Source: QQVM01 sp964544885 (GTDB lineage: Bacteria; Bacteroidota; Bacteroidia; AKYH767-A; 2013-40CM-41-45). Taken from it: a stretch of 64,000 nucleotides of DNA. Below, piece after piece: positions 1 through 7,593 of this stretch. The notes beneath the pieces were generated by a model. That model saw only the letters and a list, made by a program, of their open reading frames with translations, was not told where the DNA came from and made no database searches. The DNA lies in contig CAZJDX010000006.1 in the NCBI GenBank assembly GCA_964544885.1, positions 80,633 through 144,632 on the forward strand. The letters are read 5' to 3'. The first letter of the stretch is position 1. Each line of letters begins with the position of its first letter. Position numbers and translations under genes: made by a program.

Positions 1-861
1 ATATTTGTACTGACGGCCACCTTCTGGTTGTTCCTTACCTGCCTCTATGGTCTGGTCATCCTTTATAATTTCACATACACCTTATTACCTGAGGACTCAC
101 TGCATTACCTGCCACTTCATGCTCATGCCGGTATTATTGGATGGTTTCTGCTTTTGATCATCGGAGTCGCGTCAAAACTGGTCCCGATGTTTCTCATCTC
201 AACCTATTCCAACAATACTTTACTATGGTTGATCTATATCCTGATAAATGGAGCGTTGTCAGCATATGTGTTTATGTTTCTTCTTGAAGGAAATGACTTG
301 CTTGTATTAATGCCTTCAGTTTTACTGACAATCGGGATACTGGCTTTTATTTATTTCTGTTTTATGACTTTCAGGTTGCGATTACGCAAAAAAGTTGATG
401 AGCAGATGAAAATATCCTTACTCAGTATCATGCTGATATTTATCCCTTTGCTGTTATTATTCGCCATCATTGCTTCTTCTGCAGTATCAGGAGCACAGAA
501 TATAAAACTCACTATCGCCTATGGCTTCTTGATTTTCTTTGGATGGATCACGGCCATTATACTTGGTATGACTTTTAAGACGCTTCCTTTTATTGTCTGG
601 AGCAGGATCTATCAGACAGGGAGCGGTCGGGAGCGGGTTCCATCACCCCGTGATATGTTTAACAATACCATGTTCAGGGTGATGAGCCTTGCTTATCTTG
701 CCGGCCTTATCGTCTTTACAACAGGAATTCTGATCAATGGAGGACTCATGCTTCGTATTGGTGCCTTTTTCATACTGCTAACGGCCATACTCTATTGTTG
801 GAATATTATTTTGTTAATGTCACATAATAAATCACTCGTCCGGAATGGAGAGCAGCACTGA
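1..861 (+). CDS. Haem-copper oxidase subunit I-like / NnrS-like membrane protein (5' end outside window)
   Basis: The frame is open from base 1, so the gene begins upstream of the window; 286 residues are visible. About eight hydrophobic segments are seen. The second opens with a HAHAG motif and continues GWFLLLIIG, resembling the His-bearing helices of haem-copper oxidases and NnrS-type haem proteins. A second conserved-looking stretch is FGWITAIILGMTFKTLP. The gene overlaps the following DUF59 gene by 17 bases, and an Rrf2 regulator follows, so the three probably form one operon. The pairing with an Fe-S assembly factor and an NsrR-like regulator suggests a role in respiration or nitric oxide handling; that is inference. 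The family assignment rests on motif resemblance only. Confidence 0.55.
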   Translation: MFVLTATFWLFLTCLYGLVILYNFTYTLLPEDSLHYLPLHAHAGIIGWFLLLIIGVASKLVPMFLISTYSNNTLLWLIYILINGALSAYVFMFLLEGNDLLVLMPSVLLTIGILAFIYFCFMTFRLRLRKKVDEQMKISLLSIMLIFIPLLLLFAIIASSAVSGAQNIKLTIAYGFLIFFGWITAIILGMTFKTLPFIVWSRIYQTGSGRERVPSPRDMFNNTMFRVMSLAYLAGLIVFTTGILINGGLMLRIGAFFILLTAILYCWNIILLMSHNKSLVRNGEQH

Positions 862-1162
862 TATAAAACACACCATTGCCGTCAATGCGTTGAGAAATGT
901 ACTGGATCCCGAAATCGGATTAAGTGTGATCGACCTGGGTTTGATCTATGAAGTGGAGTTTGATGAAAAGAAGTCAGGAATTTTATGTACGATGACTTTA
1001 ACGACTCCATCCTGTCCTATGGGAGATTCGATCAGGAACAGAGTGGAGGATTGTCTCAGTGATGTTTTCCGGCATTATTCTGTCCGGGTTGAAGTTACGT
1101 TTGAACCACCATGGTCACCGGAAATGATATCTGAGGAAGGAAAAATATTTTTGAATACCTGA
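845..1162 (+). CDS. DUF59/MIP18 family metal-sulfur cluster assembly factor
   Basis: This is a 105-residue soluble protein of the usual length for the PaaD/SufT/MIP18 family. The family signature DPEIGLSVIDLGLIYEV is at residues 21-37 and the conserved Cys lies in TPSCPMG (Cys57). Members help deliver or mature Fe-S clusters in the cytoplasm. The start overlaps the end of the upstream membrane-protein gene by 17 bases, and the downstream Rrf2 gene starts 2 bases after its stop, indicating translational coupling. In this context it may serve the maturation of the Fe-S regulator next door or of a respiratory enzyme encoded upstream of the window; that part is inference. Confidence 0.88.
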   Translation: MESSTDIKHTIAVNALRNVLDPEIGLSVIDLGLIYEVEFDEKKSGILCTMTLTTPSCPMGDSIRNRVEDCLSDVFRHYSVRVEVTFEPPWSPEMISEEGKIFLNT

Positions 1163-1164
1163 TT

Positions 1165-1593
1165 ATGTTAAGCCTCAGTTGCAAAGCGTCAATTAAAGCG
1201 GTCATATTTCTGGGTTCCAAAGCGGAACCGGAATACAGATCTGGTATAAGAGAAGTTGCCTCATTCATCAATGAGAATGAGCATACGGTCGCCAAATTGC
1301 TTCAGAAGTTGGTTAAGGAGGGTATTATCAATAGCGTAAAGGGGCCTAAGGGTGGATTCTTTATAACGGCAAAGCAAAAGCAGCAACCGATAATAAAAAT
1401 TGTGGAAACTATTGATGGAAAGGAAGTCTTTCAGCAATGTGGGCTCGGCTTGAGCAAGTGTTCTCAGACACATCCTTGTCCGATACATGATGATTTCAAG
1501 CCTGTTCGTGACCTTTTTAAAAAGCTTTGTGAAGAAAAGAAAATTAGTGATCTTGAACGGGATGTAAAGAGCGGACTGTCGTATCTTGTGTAA
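1165..1593 (+). CDS. Rrf2 family transcriptional regulator, NsrR-like
   Basis: A 142-residue winged-helix protein. The HTH is in the N-terminal half (around VASFINENEHTVAKLLQKLVKEG), followed by the wing GPKGGFF. Three cysteines at 92, 99 and 105 are spaced as in the Fe-S-binding Rrf2 regulators NsrR and IscR-like proteins, so it probably senses NO, oxygen or redox state through a cluster. It starts 2 bases after the DUF59 stop and is the last gene of a three-gene operon, suggesting autoregulation. The exact signal is not readable; NsrR-type is favoured by the cysteine spacing and by the haem-copper-like membrane partner. Confidence 0.85.
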   Translation: MLSLSCKASIKAVIFLGSKAEPEYRSGIREVASFINENEHTVAKLLQKLVKEGIINSVKGPKGGFFITAKQKQQPIIKIVETIDGKEVFQQCGLGLSKCSQTHPCPIHDDFKPVRDLFKKLCEEKKISDLERDVKSGLSYLV

Positions 1594-1683
1594 TATCAGA
1601 TAGCAGAAAACGCCTACATTAAGGTATCTCCGGTTTGTACAGGATTTATACAGAATTTTGAAATATTATTCTGAAAAATTTAA

Positions 1684-2379
1684 ATGAAACTCTTAATAGT
1701 TGAGGATAATCAAAAGCTGCTCGACTCAATTCTCGAATCCTTATCGGCCGAAAAGTTCCTCTGTGTCAGCGCCGACAATTTCATGACAGCACATGAGAAA
1801 CTTAATTTGTATTCCTATGATATCCTTATCGTAGATATAAATCTTCCGGATGGAACAGGTCTTGATCTGATCAGGGAAGTGAAAAAACTGAACAAGGAAA
1901 CCGGAGTCATTATAATATCAGCCAGAAATTCAACAGGAAACAAAATAGAAGGACTTGAGTTGGGAGCCGACGACTACATTACAAAACCGTTTGATATGGC
2001 CGAATTGGTGGCAAGGGTTAAGGCATTGTACAGGAGACGAAACCTGCTGGGCAGCAGCCTGATCAATTTCGGGGAGATCTCTATGGATACTGACAGTCGA
2101 AGCGTGAAGGCAAAGGGTGTTGATGTGGAACTTACCAAAAGTGAGTATGAGATACTATTGTTCTTTTTCTCAAATCCGGAACGGGTGCTGACCAAAGAGA
2201 GCATTGCTGAGCATATCTGGGGTGACAATATGGACCTCGTGGATTCTTATGACTTCATTTACTCTCACATCAAGAATCTCAGAAAGAAAATTACGGCAAC
2301 CGGTGCAACTGATCCGCTCAAGGCTGTTTATGGAATTGGTTATAAACTCGATCTAAGCAAAGCGGATGGACCTGATTAG
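1684..2379 (+). CDS. OmpR/PhoB-family response regulator
   Basis: A 231-residue protein with an N-terminal receiver domain (residues 1-115) and a C-terminal winged-helix DNA-binding domain (about 130-225). The acidic pocket is Glu7/Asp8, the phospho-acceptor is Asp51 in IVDINLP, and the switch Lys101 lies in TKPFD. Its end overlaps the start of the sensor kinase gene by 14 bases, the usual coupled arrangement. The pair is followed by a YgiW-like gene, reminiscent of the ygiW-qseBC locus of gamma-proteobacteria, although orthology to QseB cannot be claimed from this alone. Confidence 0.93.
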   Translation: MKLLIVEDNQKLLDSILESLSAEKFLCVSADNFMTAHEKLNLYSYDILIVDINLPDGTGLDLIREVKKLNKETGVIIISARNSTGNKIEGLELGADDYITKPFDMAELVARVKALYRRRNLLGSSLINFGEISMDTDSRSVKAKGVDVELTKSEYEILLFFFSNPERVLTKESIAEHIWGDNMDLVDSYDFIYSHIKNLRKKITATGATDPLKAVYGIGYKLDLSKADGPD

Positions 2380-3601
2380 AAAAACATACTCTCTCACCGC
2401 ATTGTGGATGCTTCCGGTAATCGTCCTGGGAAGCATTTTCTGTTTTTATATGATTCGCTATATCTCATATGAGGAAACAGATGAGTTTCTCAATTATGAG
2501 ATGGAAAGACTGGTTGCCTATTATCAGGAATTTAATGAACTTCCGGAATACAGCAAAGTTGCGGATATCATACCCGATCTTTGGTATGACAAACCTGTAG
2601 TGAGAGACACTTTGATTCTTGAGCCGGGTGATAATGAACTCGTCCCACATCGTGAGCTCAGATTCAGTATACAAAATAAAGGAAGGAACTACACAATTGT
2701 ATTACGGCAACTTTTGCCGGGGCAGGATGATATCGCGGAGGGAACCTTGTTCATTATTGTCGGATTTGTCGGATTGATAGCGGTTTCATTGATAGTGATT
2801 CTGAATATGGCGAATAAAAGGATATGGAATCCATTTTATAATACACTGGGCCTTCTTAGAAATTATAAGATCAGTGATCCACAGCCTGTTTTCAGAAGTT
2901 CTTCTATTGATGAATTTGAAAGCCTGAATAATACACTGAGCCACCTTTTAAAAAAAATGTCGGACGACTACCATCACACAAAGGAATTCAATGAGAATGC
3001 CTCACATGAGTTGCAGACACATCTCGCCGTGATCAGAACAAATACGGAAAAACTTATCAATGATCCCTCCGGTAAGTATCAGACAGTACCGGAGTTGAGT
3101 TCTATTTATTCCGCGGTCACCAGGCTTTCAAAAGCACAACGATCATTACTGCTGTTAAGTCGTATAAGCAACCGCGAATTTATCAACGATACAGATGTAA
3201 ATTTTGAAAATGTTTTGAAGCAAAGTTTGTCTTTGTACAAGGAAGCAATTGAACTGCGAAGGATCAGGGTACTAGAAGATAGTTCGCCGATTCATATTAC
3301 TATCGATGCCGGACTTGCAGAGATCCTGATGAACAATCTGATCAAGAATGCAGTAAAACATAATACGGATGGAGGATTCATTAACATCTTATTAAATGCA
3401 CATGAACTGAGGATCTCAAACAGCGGCCTGGCTTTTGAAGGAGATCCTGAAGATCTGATGAAGCGTTTTTCAAAAGGGATCAGTGGAAACATTGGAATTG
3501 GCCTTGCCATCGTCCGGCAAATTTGTGAAATGTACAATTTCAGGGTTAGCTATACCATCTCAGGAAAAACTGAGCATGTGATCAGAATATTTTTCACCTG
3601 A
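2366..3601 (+). CDS. Sensor histidine kinase, partner of the upstream response regulator
   Basis: A 411-residue kinase with a first TM near residues 12-30, a short periplasmic part, a second TM near 127-147, then HisKA and HATPase_c domains. The phospho-acceptor is His214 in SHELQTHL. Most HisKA domains have Pro where this one has the second His (usual HEL-x-TPL). The N box is NNLIKNAVKHN and the G2-type motif is GIGLAIVRQICEMY. The short periplasmic sensor gives no clue to the ligand. It overlaps the regulator gene by 14 bases and is followed by a YgiW-like gene with its own candidate promoter. Confidence 0.92.
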   Translation: MDLIRKTYSLTALWMLPVIVLGSIFCFYMIRYISYEETDEFLNYEMERLVAYYQEFNELPEYSKVADIIPDLWYDKPVVRDTLILEPGDNELVPHRELRFSIQNKGRNYTIVLRQLLPGQDDIAEGTLFIIVGFVGLIAVSLIVILNMANKRIWNPFYNTLGLLRNYKISDPQPVFRSSSIDEFESLNNTLSHLLKKMSDDYHHTKEFNENASHELQTHLAVIRTNTEKLINDPSGKYQTVPELSSIYSAVTRLSKAQRSLLLLSRISNREFINDTDVNFENVLKQSLSLYKEAIELRRIRVLEDSSPIHITIDAGLAEILMNNLIKNAVKHNTDGGFINILLNAHELRISNSGLAFEGDPEDLMKRFSKGISGNIGIGLAIVRQICEMYNFRVSYTISGKTEHVIRIFFT

Positions 3602-3636
3602 TACCGCTTATCCAGATTCCCTACAAATTGCCCGTG

Positions 3637-3644
3637 TAATTTTG
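3637..3644 (+). promoter_or_regulatory. Candidate -7 element for the YgiW-like gene
   Basis: The octamer TAATTTTG fits the Bacteroidota -7 consensus TAnnTTTG and lies 19 nt before the start codon at 3664. No convincing -33 TTTG was found at the right distance, so this is a partial match. If real, the YgiW-like gene can be transcribed separately from the two-component system. Confidence 0.4.
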
Positions 3645-3663
3645 ATTCCATAATAAATCACTT

Positions 3664-4035
3664 ATGGAGACGATAAAGAAATTACTACCCGCATTTATTT
3701 TGCTGGTGATGTCCGGGACAGCCAGAGCCCAATATACCGGACCCGGTACCTTAGACAGACTTTATTCGGTGAAAGAGATACGGGAGAATGCTTCACGTCT
3801 TGACAGAACAGACGCACTGGTCAGGGTAAGAGGCTATATAACCGGTCAGATCAACAAGGACACTTTCACATTCAAAGATTCTTCCGGAACGATGCATATT
3901 GAAATCAGCAAGAAGCATATGCCGGCCACCCCTTTCGATGATAAGACTGAAGTGATAATTATTGGTGAAGTCGATAATGATATGTTTGAAGAAATTGAAG
4001 TTGAAGCGGAACAAATAATATTTCCCGGAAGCTAA
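3664..4035 (+). CDS. YgiW/YdeI (BOF) family periplasmic OB-fold protein
   Basis: A 123-residue protein with a signal peptide (hydrophobic core LLPAFILLVMSGTARA, cleavage near AQ) followed by a bacterial OB-fold: alternating strands ALVRVRGYITGQINKDTFTFKD, MHIEISKKH, EVIIIGEVDND. Length and pattern fit the NirD/YgiW/YdeI stress-tolerance family. Members are small periplasmic proteins linked to envelope or peroxide stress, and in gamma-proteobacteria ygiW sits beside qseBC. The location right after an OmpR-type two-component system matches that arrangement. Biochemical role is not established from the sequence. Confidence 0.78.
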   Translation: METIKKLLPAFILLVMSGTARAQYTGPGTLDRLYSVKEIRENASRLDRTDALVRVRGYITGQINKDTFTFKDSSGTMHIEISKKHMPATPFDDKTEVIIIGEVDNDMFEEIEVEAEQIIFPGS

Positions 4036-4106
4036 ACCATTTTTAAACTTATTGGTTCAATCCGTTAATTTACGGATCAGAGCCGGAACAATAAATGTAA
4101 AAAAGG

Positions 4107-5036
4107 ATGAAGAAAAAGATGATGATTTTACTGACGGCAATTGCTCTGAATTGTTCGGACAGCGTCGCTCAGAAGTATATTTTCAATTATAGTTTGAACA
4201 ATCCCGACAGACAATTCGATTTGCCCCTGATTCTTAATGAGGTTTCCGGATTAACGGACATCGATTCGGCGCATGTAGCCTGCGTGCAGGATGAGTTGGG
4301 AATAATTTTCATCTATAATTTTCGAACAGGGAAGGTAGTGAACCAACATAAGTTTGATCTTACCGGGGATTTCGAAGGGCTTAGTTATACAGGGAAATCC
4401 ATTTTTGTTCTTCGCAGCGACGGAAGATTGACAGAGTGGAGTGGATTCAAACCCGGTTCAGGCGGGGAGCGCATCACCCATTACAAACTTCCCTTGCAGA
4501 CATCGAATAATGAGGGTCTTTGTTTTGATAAGAAAAGAAACAGACTGTTGATTGCCGCTAAAAGCAAGCCATTCGATCATGATGTTAAATCAGAGAGGTT
4601 CATCTATGAATTTGATCTGAATAAAGGAATCCTAAACCGGCAGCCTGTTTACAGTTTGAATACGGACAAGCTTGCAGTAAAAGCCCGTGAGTTCAGACTA
4701 AATCCACACAGCATTGCCCCTAATGGTAAAATGAGGCCATTCAATTTTCGTCCGGCAAGCCTGGCAATTCATCCCCATAGCGATATGATTTATATAATCT
4801 CTGCGGCCGACAGATTGCTCCTTGTGATGAACCCTGCAGGTGAGGTAGTTCATATGGAAGCGCTCAGTCCTGCGCTGTATGCCAAAGCGGAGGGAATCAC
4901 CTTTCTGAATGATGGGACAATGATCATCACTAATGAAGCCGCAGGAAATTCTCCCACACTTTTATTATTTGAATCCAAGAACCTGAAAAGGCGGACAGCA
5001 CTGCAAGATCCTTCTTTGTTTCAGATTCACCGTTAA
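4107..5036 (+). CDS. Secreted SdiA-regulated-like beta-propeller protein
   Basis: A 309-residue protein with a signal peptide (KKKMMILLTAIALNCSDSVA) and a repeated-strand pattern. The stretches NEVSGLTDID, GDFEGLSYTGKSIFVLRSDGRL, NNEGLCFDKKRNRLLIAAKS and AEGITFLNDGTMIITNEA resemble the SdiA-regulated domain, a propeller-like fold related to phytase/esterase-like families. No catalytic residues can be assigned with confidence. It stands alone on the plus strand, 71 bases after the YgiW-like gene, and could be co-transcribed with it. Function is unknown beyond a likely periplasmic or outer-surface location. Confidence 0.65.
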   Translation: MKKKMMILLTAIALNCSDSVAQKYIFNYSLNNPDRQFDLPLILNEVSGLTDIDSAHVACVQDELGIIFIYNFRTGKVVNQHKFDLTGDFEGLSYTGKSIFVLRSDGRLTEWSGFKPGSGGERITHYKLPLQTSNNEGLCFDKKRNRLLIAAKSKPFDHDVKSERFIYEFDLNKGILNRQPVYSLNTDKLAVKAREFRLNPHSIAPNGKMRPFNFRPASLAIHPHSDMIYIISAADRLLLVMNPAGEVVHMEALSPALYAKAEGITFLNDGTMIITNEAAGNSPTLLLFESKNLKRRTALQDPSLFQIHR

Positions 5037-5393
5037 GGTGAAGCCGGCACAAAAGTAAGCTTCAGGACCTTTTTTCCTTTATGGGAATGTACCTTGCTTT
5101 ATGCCTTGGCTGGATAGTATGCTTTCACAAAACGATGGAAGCATACTGACTTGTTTCATACCCGGTTTCCTTAAAGGACTCAAATTTTCAGTTTTTCTGG
5201 CTGAATTAACAGGCTTATCCAAGCCATCCGTGTTTTGAGGAATTTAAGCAGGGGTGCTGGACAAAGGCATGTTTTTTTAGTATCTTTAAACTAAAGAATC
5301 CGGCAGATACTGTATAATTCCTTTTAATCGTATACTGAAACCCGAAAATCCGGAGCGTTCCGATTGATTTAAAAATGTAGATATAATAAGTTC
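5037..5393. other. 357-base intergenic region with one hairpin
   Basis: No gene was recognised here. The only structure seen is an inverted repeat with arms AGTATGCTT (5116-5124) and AAGCATACT (5139-5147), extendable by a G-T and a C-G pair to an 11-bp stem with a 10-nt loop. There is no T tract after it, so it is not a typical intrinsic terminator. The region separates the SdiA-regulated-like gene from the FG-GAP gene. Confidence 0.5.
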
Positions 5394-7574
5394 ATGTCCT
5401 TCCGGAGCGTACATTTATTCCCTCAATATTTTTTTGTGTTTAGTTACAGCCGTACTGTTAAGGCAGTTTTAAGGACCTTGAGTTGTTTGCTTTTGATTTT
5501 TTATCTGACCGTCTGTGTCTCTTCGGCTCAGGTACTTAGCGCTTACTCCGCGTTGACTATGACAATTGGTAAGGATACCAGCATCAGCCCTCTTTCCATA
5601 CCGTCAAACACTGTGAAGATCTCCGTCTTTGCGTCCGGAAACTTTTCTGGCGTCCTGACGGCAAGAGCTTCGACCGGCGTTATTACCATCACCAATGCTA
5701 AACCGGCAGGAAATTATACGATCACGGTAATGGCATTCAGCTCGTCCGGCAACAGTACAAGCCAGTCTTTCAACCTTACCGTCAATAATACTGAATGCAG
5801 TGATGGACGATTCAACGGGAACACTACGGTTCCGGTCCTCAGACCAAATCTTACCGGACTTGCCATCGGCGATTTTAACGGGGATGGAAACCAGGATATT
5901 GCTGCAGCCCATGTGGGATACAATTCTGTTGAAGTAAGCCTTGGAAACGGTTCCGGTGGTTTCAGTCCTGCAAGCGAAATTGGCGCAACTTCACATCCTT
6001 ACGCACTTGTCATCGGGGATTTCGACAGAGACGGAAAGCAGGATATGGCTATTGCCTGTGAAGGAGCCAATCTTGTCGCTATCAGGATGGGAGATGGAAA
6101 CGGAGGGTTCAGCGTAAACTCCAATGTTCCTGTTGGTCAAAGTCCGATCGGAATCGCGCTGGGTGATTTTAATAATGATGGAAAACAGGACATTGTTACG
6201 GCGAATTATATAGATCACAATTTGTCGATACGATTGGGTGATGGAGCGGGAGGATTTACTTCCGCGGCAAGCGTAAGTGTTGGTTCTTATCCGGAGTCGG
6301 TGGCAGTTGGTGACTTTAATAGTGATGGAAAGCAAGATCTGGCCATAGCAAACCGAGGTTCTGACAATGTCTCTATCCGCATGGGAAATGGGCTTGGCGG
6401 ATTCAGTGTCAAACCAAACATACCTGTCGGCTACAGTCCTTCAAGTATTGTCATCGATGATTTTAACAGAGACGGGCATCAGGATTTTGCTGTTTCCAAT
6501 CATGCGTCTAATTCAATTTCTGTTCGATACGGCAACGGAACAGGAACCTTTACCGGAAATACTGAAATACCTGTAGGTCATGGGCCTTATTGTCTCGCTT
6601 CAGGTAACTTCAACGGGGATGATTTCACGGATCTTGTCGTCACCAATTACTTCGGAAATACAGTCAGTGCCCGTTTTGGTGATGGTGCAGGTGGTTTCAC
6701 CGGTACGGCTCTGTTTCCGGTTGGAACTTATCCAACAGGAATTGCCGTGGGAGAATTTAATAATGATAAGAGGATGGATCTTGCTATTGCAAATTATTAT
6801 GATCATACCATTTCTGTCAGGTATGGAATGAATGGAATTCCTTCCCCGAATCCACTAAGCAGCAATAGCCCGGTATGTGACGGACAAAGACTGAGACTAT
6901 ATAGCTATGGCGGAAAATCCTATTCCTGGTCCGGGCCGGGGGGCTTCAGCTCGACCCTCCAGAATCCGGAGATCAATCCGGTATCGCTCAGTCACCATGG
7001 TGTCTTTGCTCTCACAATGACCGATATGAACAATTGCATTGCGACAAGTACCACTATGATAAACGTTAACCCCTTACCTGTGGTTAGTTTTACGCTTCCT
7101 ACTGATTCACTTTGTGTTTTTGATCATGCCATGCCGCTGAGCGGCGGCTTGCCGGCCGGTGGCGTTTACCTGGGTCCGGGGGTAACAAATTCCTCATTTA
7201 ACCCAGGTGTGGCCGGGGCAGGAAGCCATTACCTGTATTATTCCTTTACCGATTCAAATGAATGTACTAACTCGGCAACGGATAAAATGACTGTGTTGAT
7301 TTGTGCTGCGACTCCGGAAATATCAAACGAAAATATTTTTTCGGTTTACCCTAACCCTGTGAATAAGTCATTTACCGTTGAAGCCGGAGAAATAATTGGT
7401 CCCGGTTGCCACTTGACTCTTTTAAATACGGACGGATCAGTAATCGCTGAGTGGGAGTTTACAGGAAAGAACAGGCAGGAATTTTCACTCGAAGATTTTC
7501 AGTCGGGGCTTTATGTGCTCAGGCTAAGCGGAAATGAAACGCAGGGCTTTACCAGGATTATCAAACTGGAGTAA
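5394..7574 (+). CDS. FG-GAP/VCBS-repeat surface protein with T9SS type A sorting domain
   Basis: A 726-residue secreted protein. A hydrophobic signal segment at about residues 29-43 ends at SSAQ. Residues about 155-482 hold seven FG-GAP/VCBS-like repeats of roughly 47 residues, each with a calcium-loop-type core such as DFNNDGKQD, then an RxGDGxGGF strand. A PKD/Ig-like part follows, and the last 75 residues form a Por-secretion tail (VYPNPVNKSF, GLYVLRLSG, terminal IIKLE). It should therefore be exported by Sec and carried across the outer membrane by the type IX system, then anchored or released. The start is the only Met before the signal segment; a later non-ATG start is possible because the first 20 residues look unlike a signal N-region. 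Ligand unknown; adhesion is a guess. Confidence 0.85.
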   Translation: MSFRSVHLFPQYFFVFSYSRTVKAVLRTLSCLLLIFYLTVCVSSAQVLSAYSALTMTIGKDTSISPLSIPSNTVKISVFASGNFSGVLTARASTGVITITNAKPAGNYTITVMAFSSSGNSTSQSFNLTVNNTECSDGRFNGNTTVPVLRPNLTGLAIGDFNGDGNQDIAAAHVGYNSVEVSLGNGSGGFSPASEIGATSHPYALVIGDFDRDGKQDMAIACEGANLVAIRMGDGNGGFSVNSNVPVGQSPIGIALGDFNNDGKQDIVTANYIDHNLSIRLGDGAGGFTSAASVSVGSYPESVAVGDFNSDGKQDLAIANRGSDNVSIRMGNGLGGFSVKPNIPVGYSPSSIVIDDFNRDGHQDFAVSNHASNSISVRYGNGTGTFTGNTEIPVGHGPYCLASGNFNGDDFTDLVVTNYFGNTVSARFGDGAGGFTGTALFPVGTYPTGIAVGEFNNDKRMDLAIANYYDHTISVRYGMNGIPSPNPLSSNSPVCDGQRLRLYSYGGKSYSWSGPGGFSSTLQNPEINPVSLSHHGVFALTMTDMNNCIATSTTMINVNPLPVVSFTLPTDSLCVFDHAMPLSGGLPAGGVYLGPGVTNSSFNPGVAGAGSHYLYYSFTDSNECTNSATDKMTVLICAATPEISNENIFSVYPNPVNKSFTVEAGEIIGPGCHLTLLNTDGSVIAEWEFTGKNRQEFSLEDFQSGLYVLRLSGNETQGFTRIIKLE
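5860..6835 (+). repeat. Tandem FG-GAP coding repeats, about 141-nt period
   Basis: Seven consecutive copies of a roughly 47-codon unit are visible at protein level, each centred on D-F-N/D-x-D-G-x-Q-D. The DNA copies are diverged, with the best conservation around the GATTTTAA-type core. The array encodes the propeller-like domain of the surface protein and offers scope for unequal crossing-over. Confidence 0.75.
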
Positions 7575-7593
7575 AAAGCCAGGAGCTGACAAT

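Noticed and set aside
5991..6831. Open frames on both strands across the FG-GAP repeats (for example 5991-6335 minus, 6580-6831 plus)
   Set aside because: They are by-products of the repeat composition of the real gene and have no independent protein features.
5860..6835. Regular direct repeats that might suggest a CRISPR array
   Set aside because: The period is about 141 bases, the copies are diverged, and the units encode FG-GAP repeats in one open frame.
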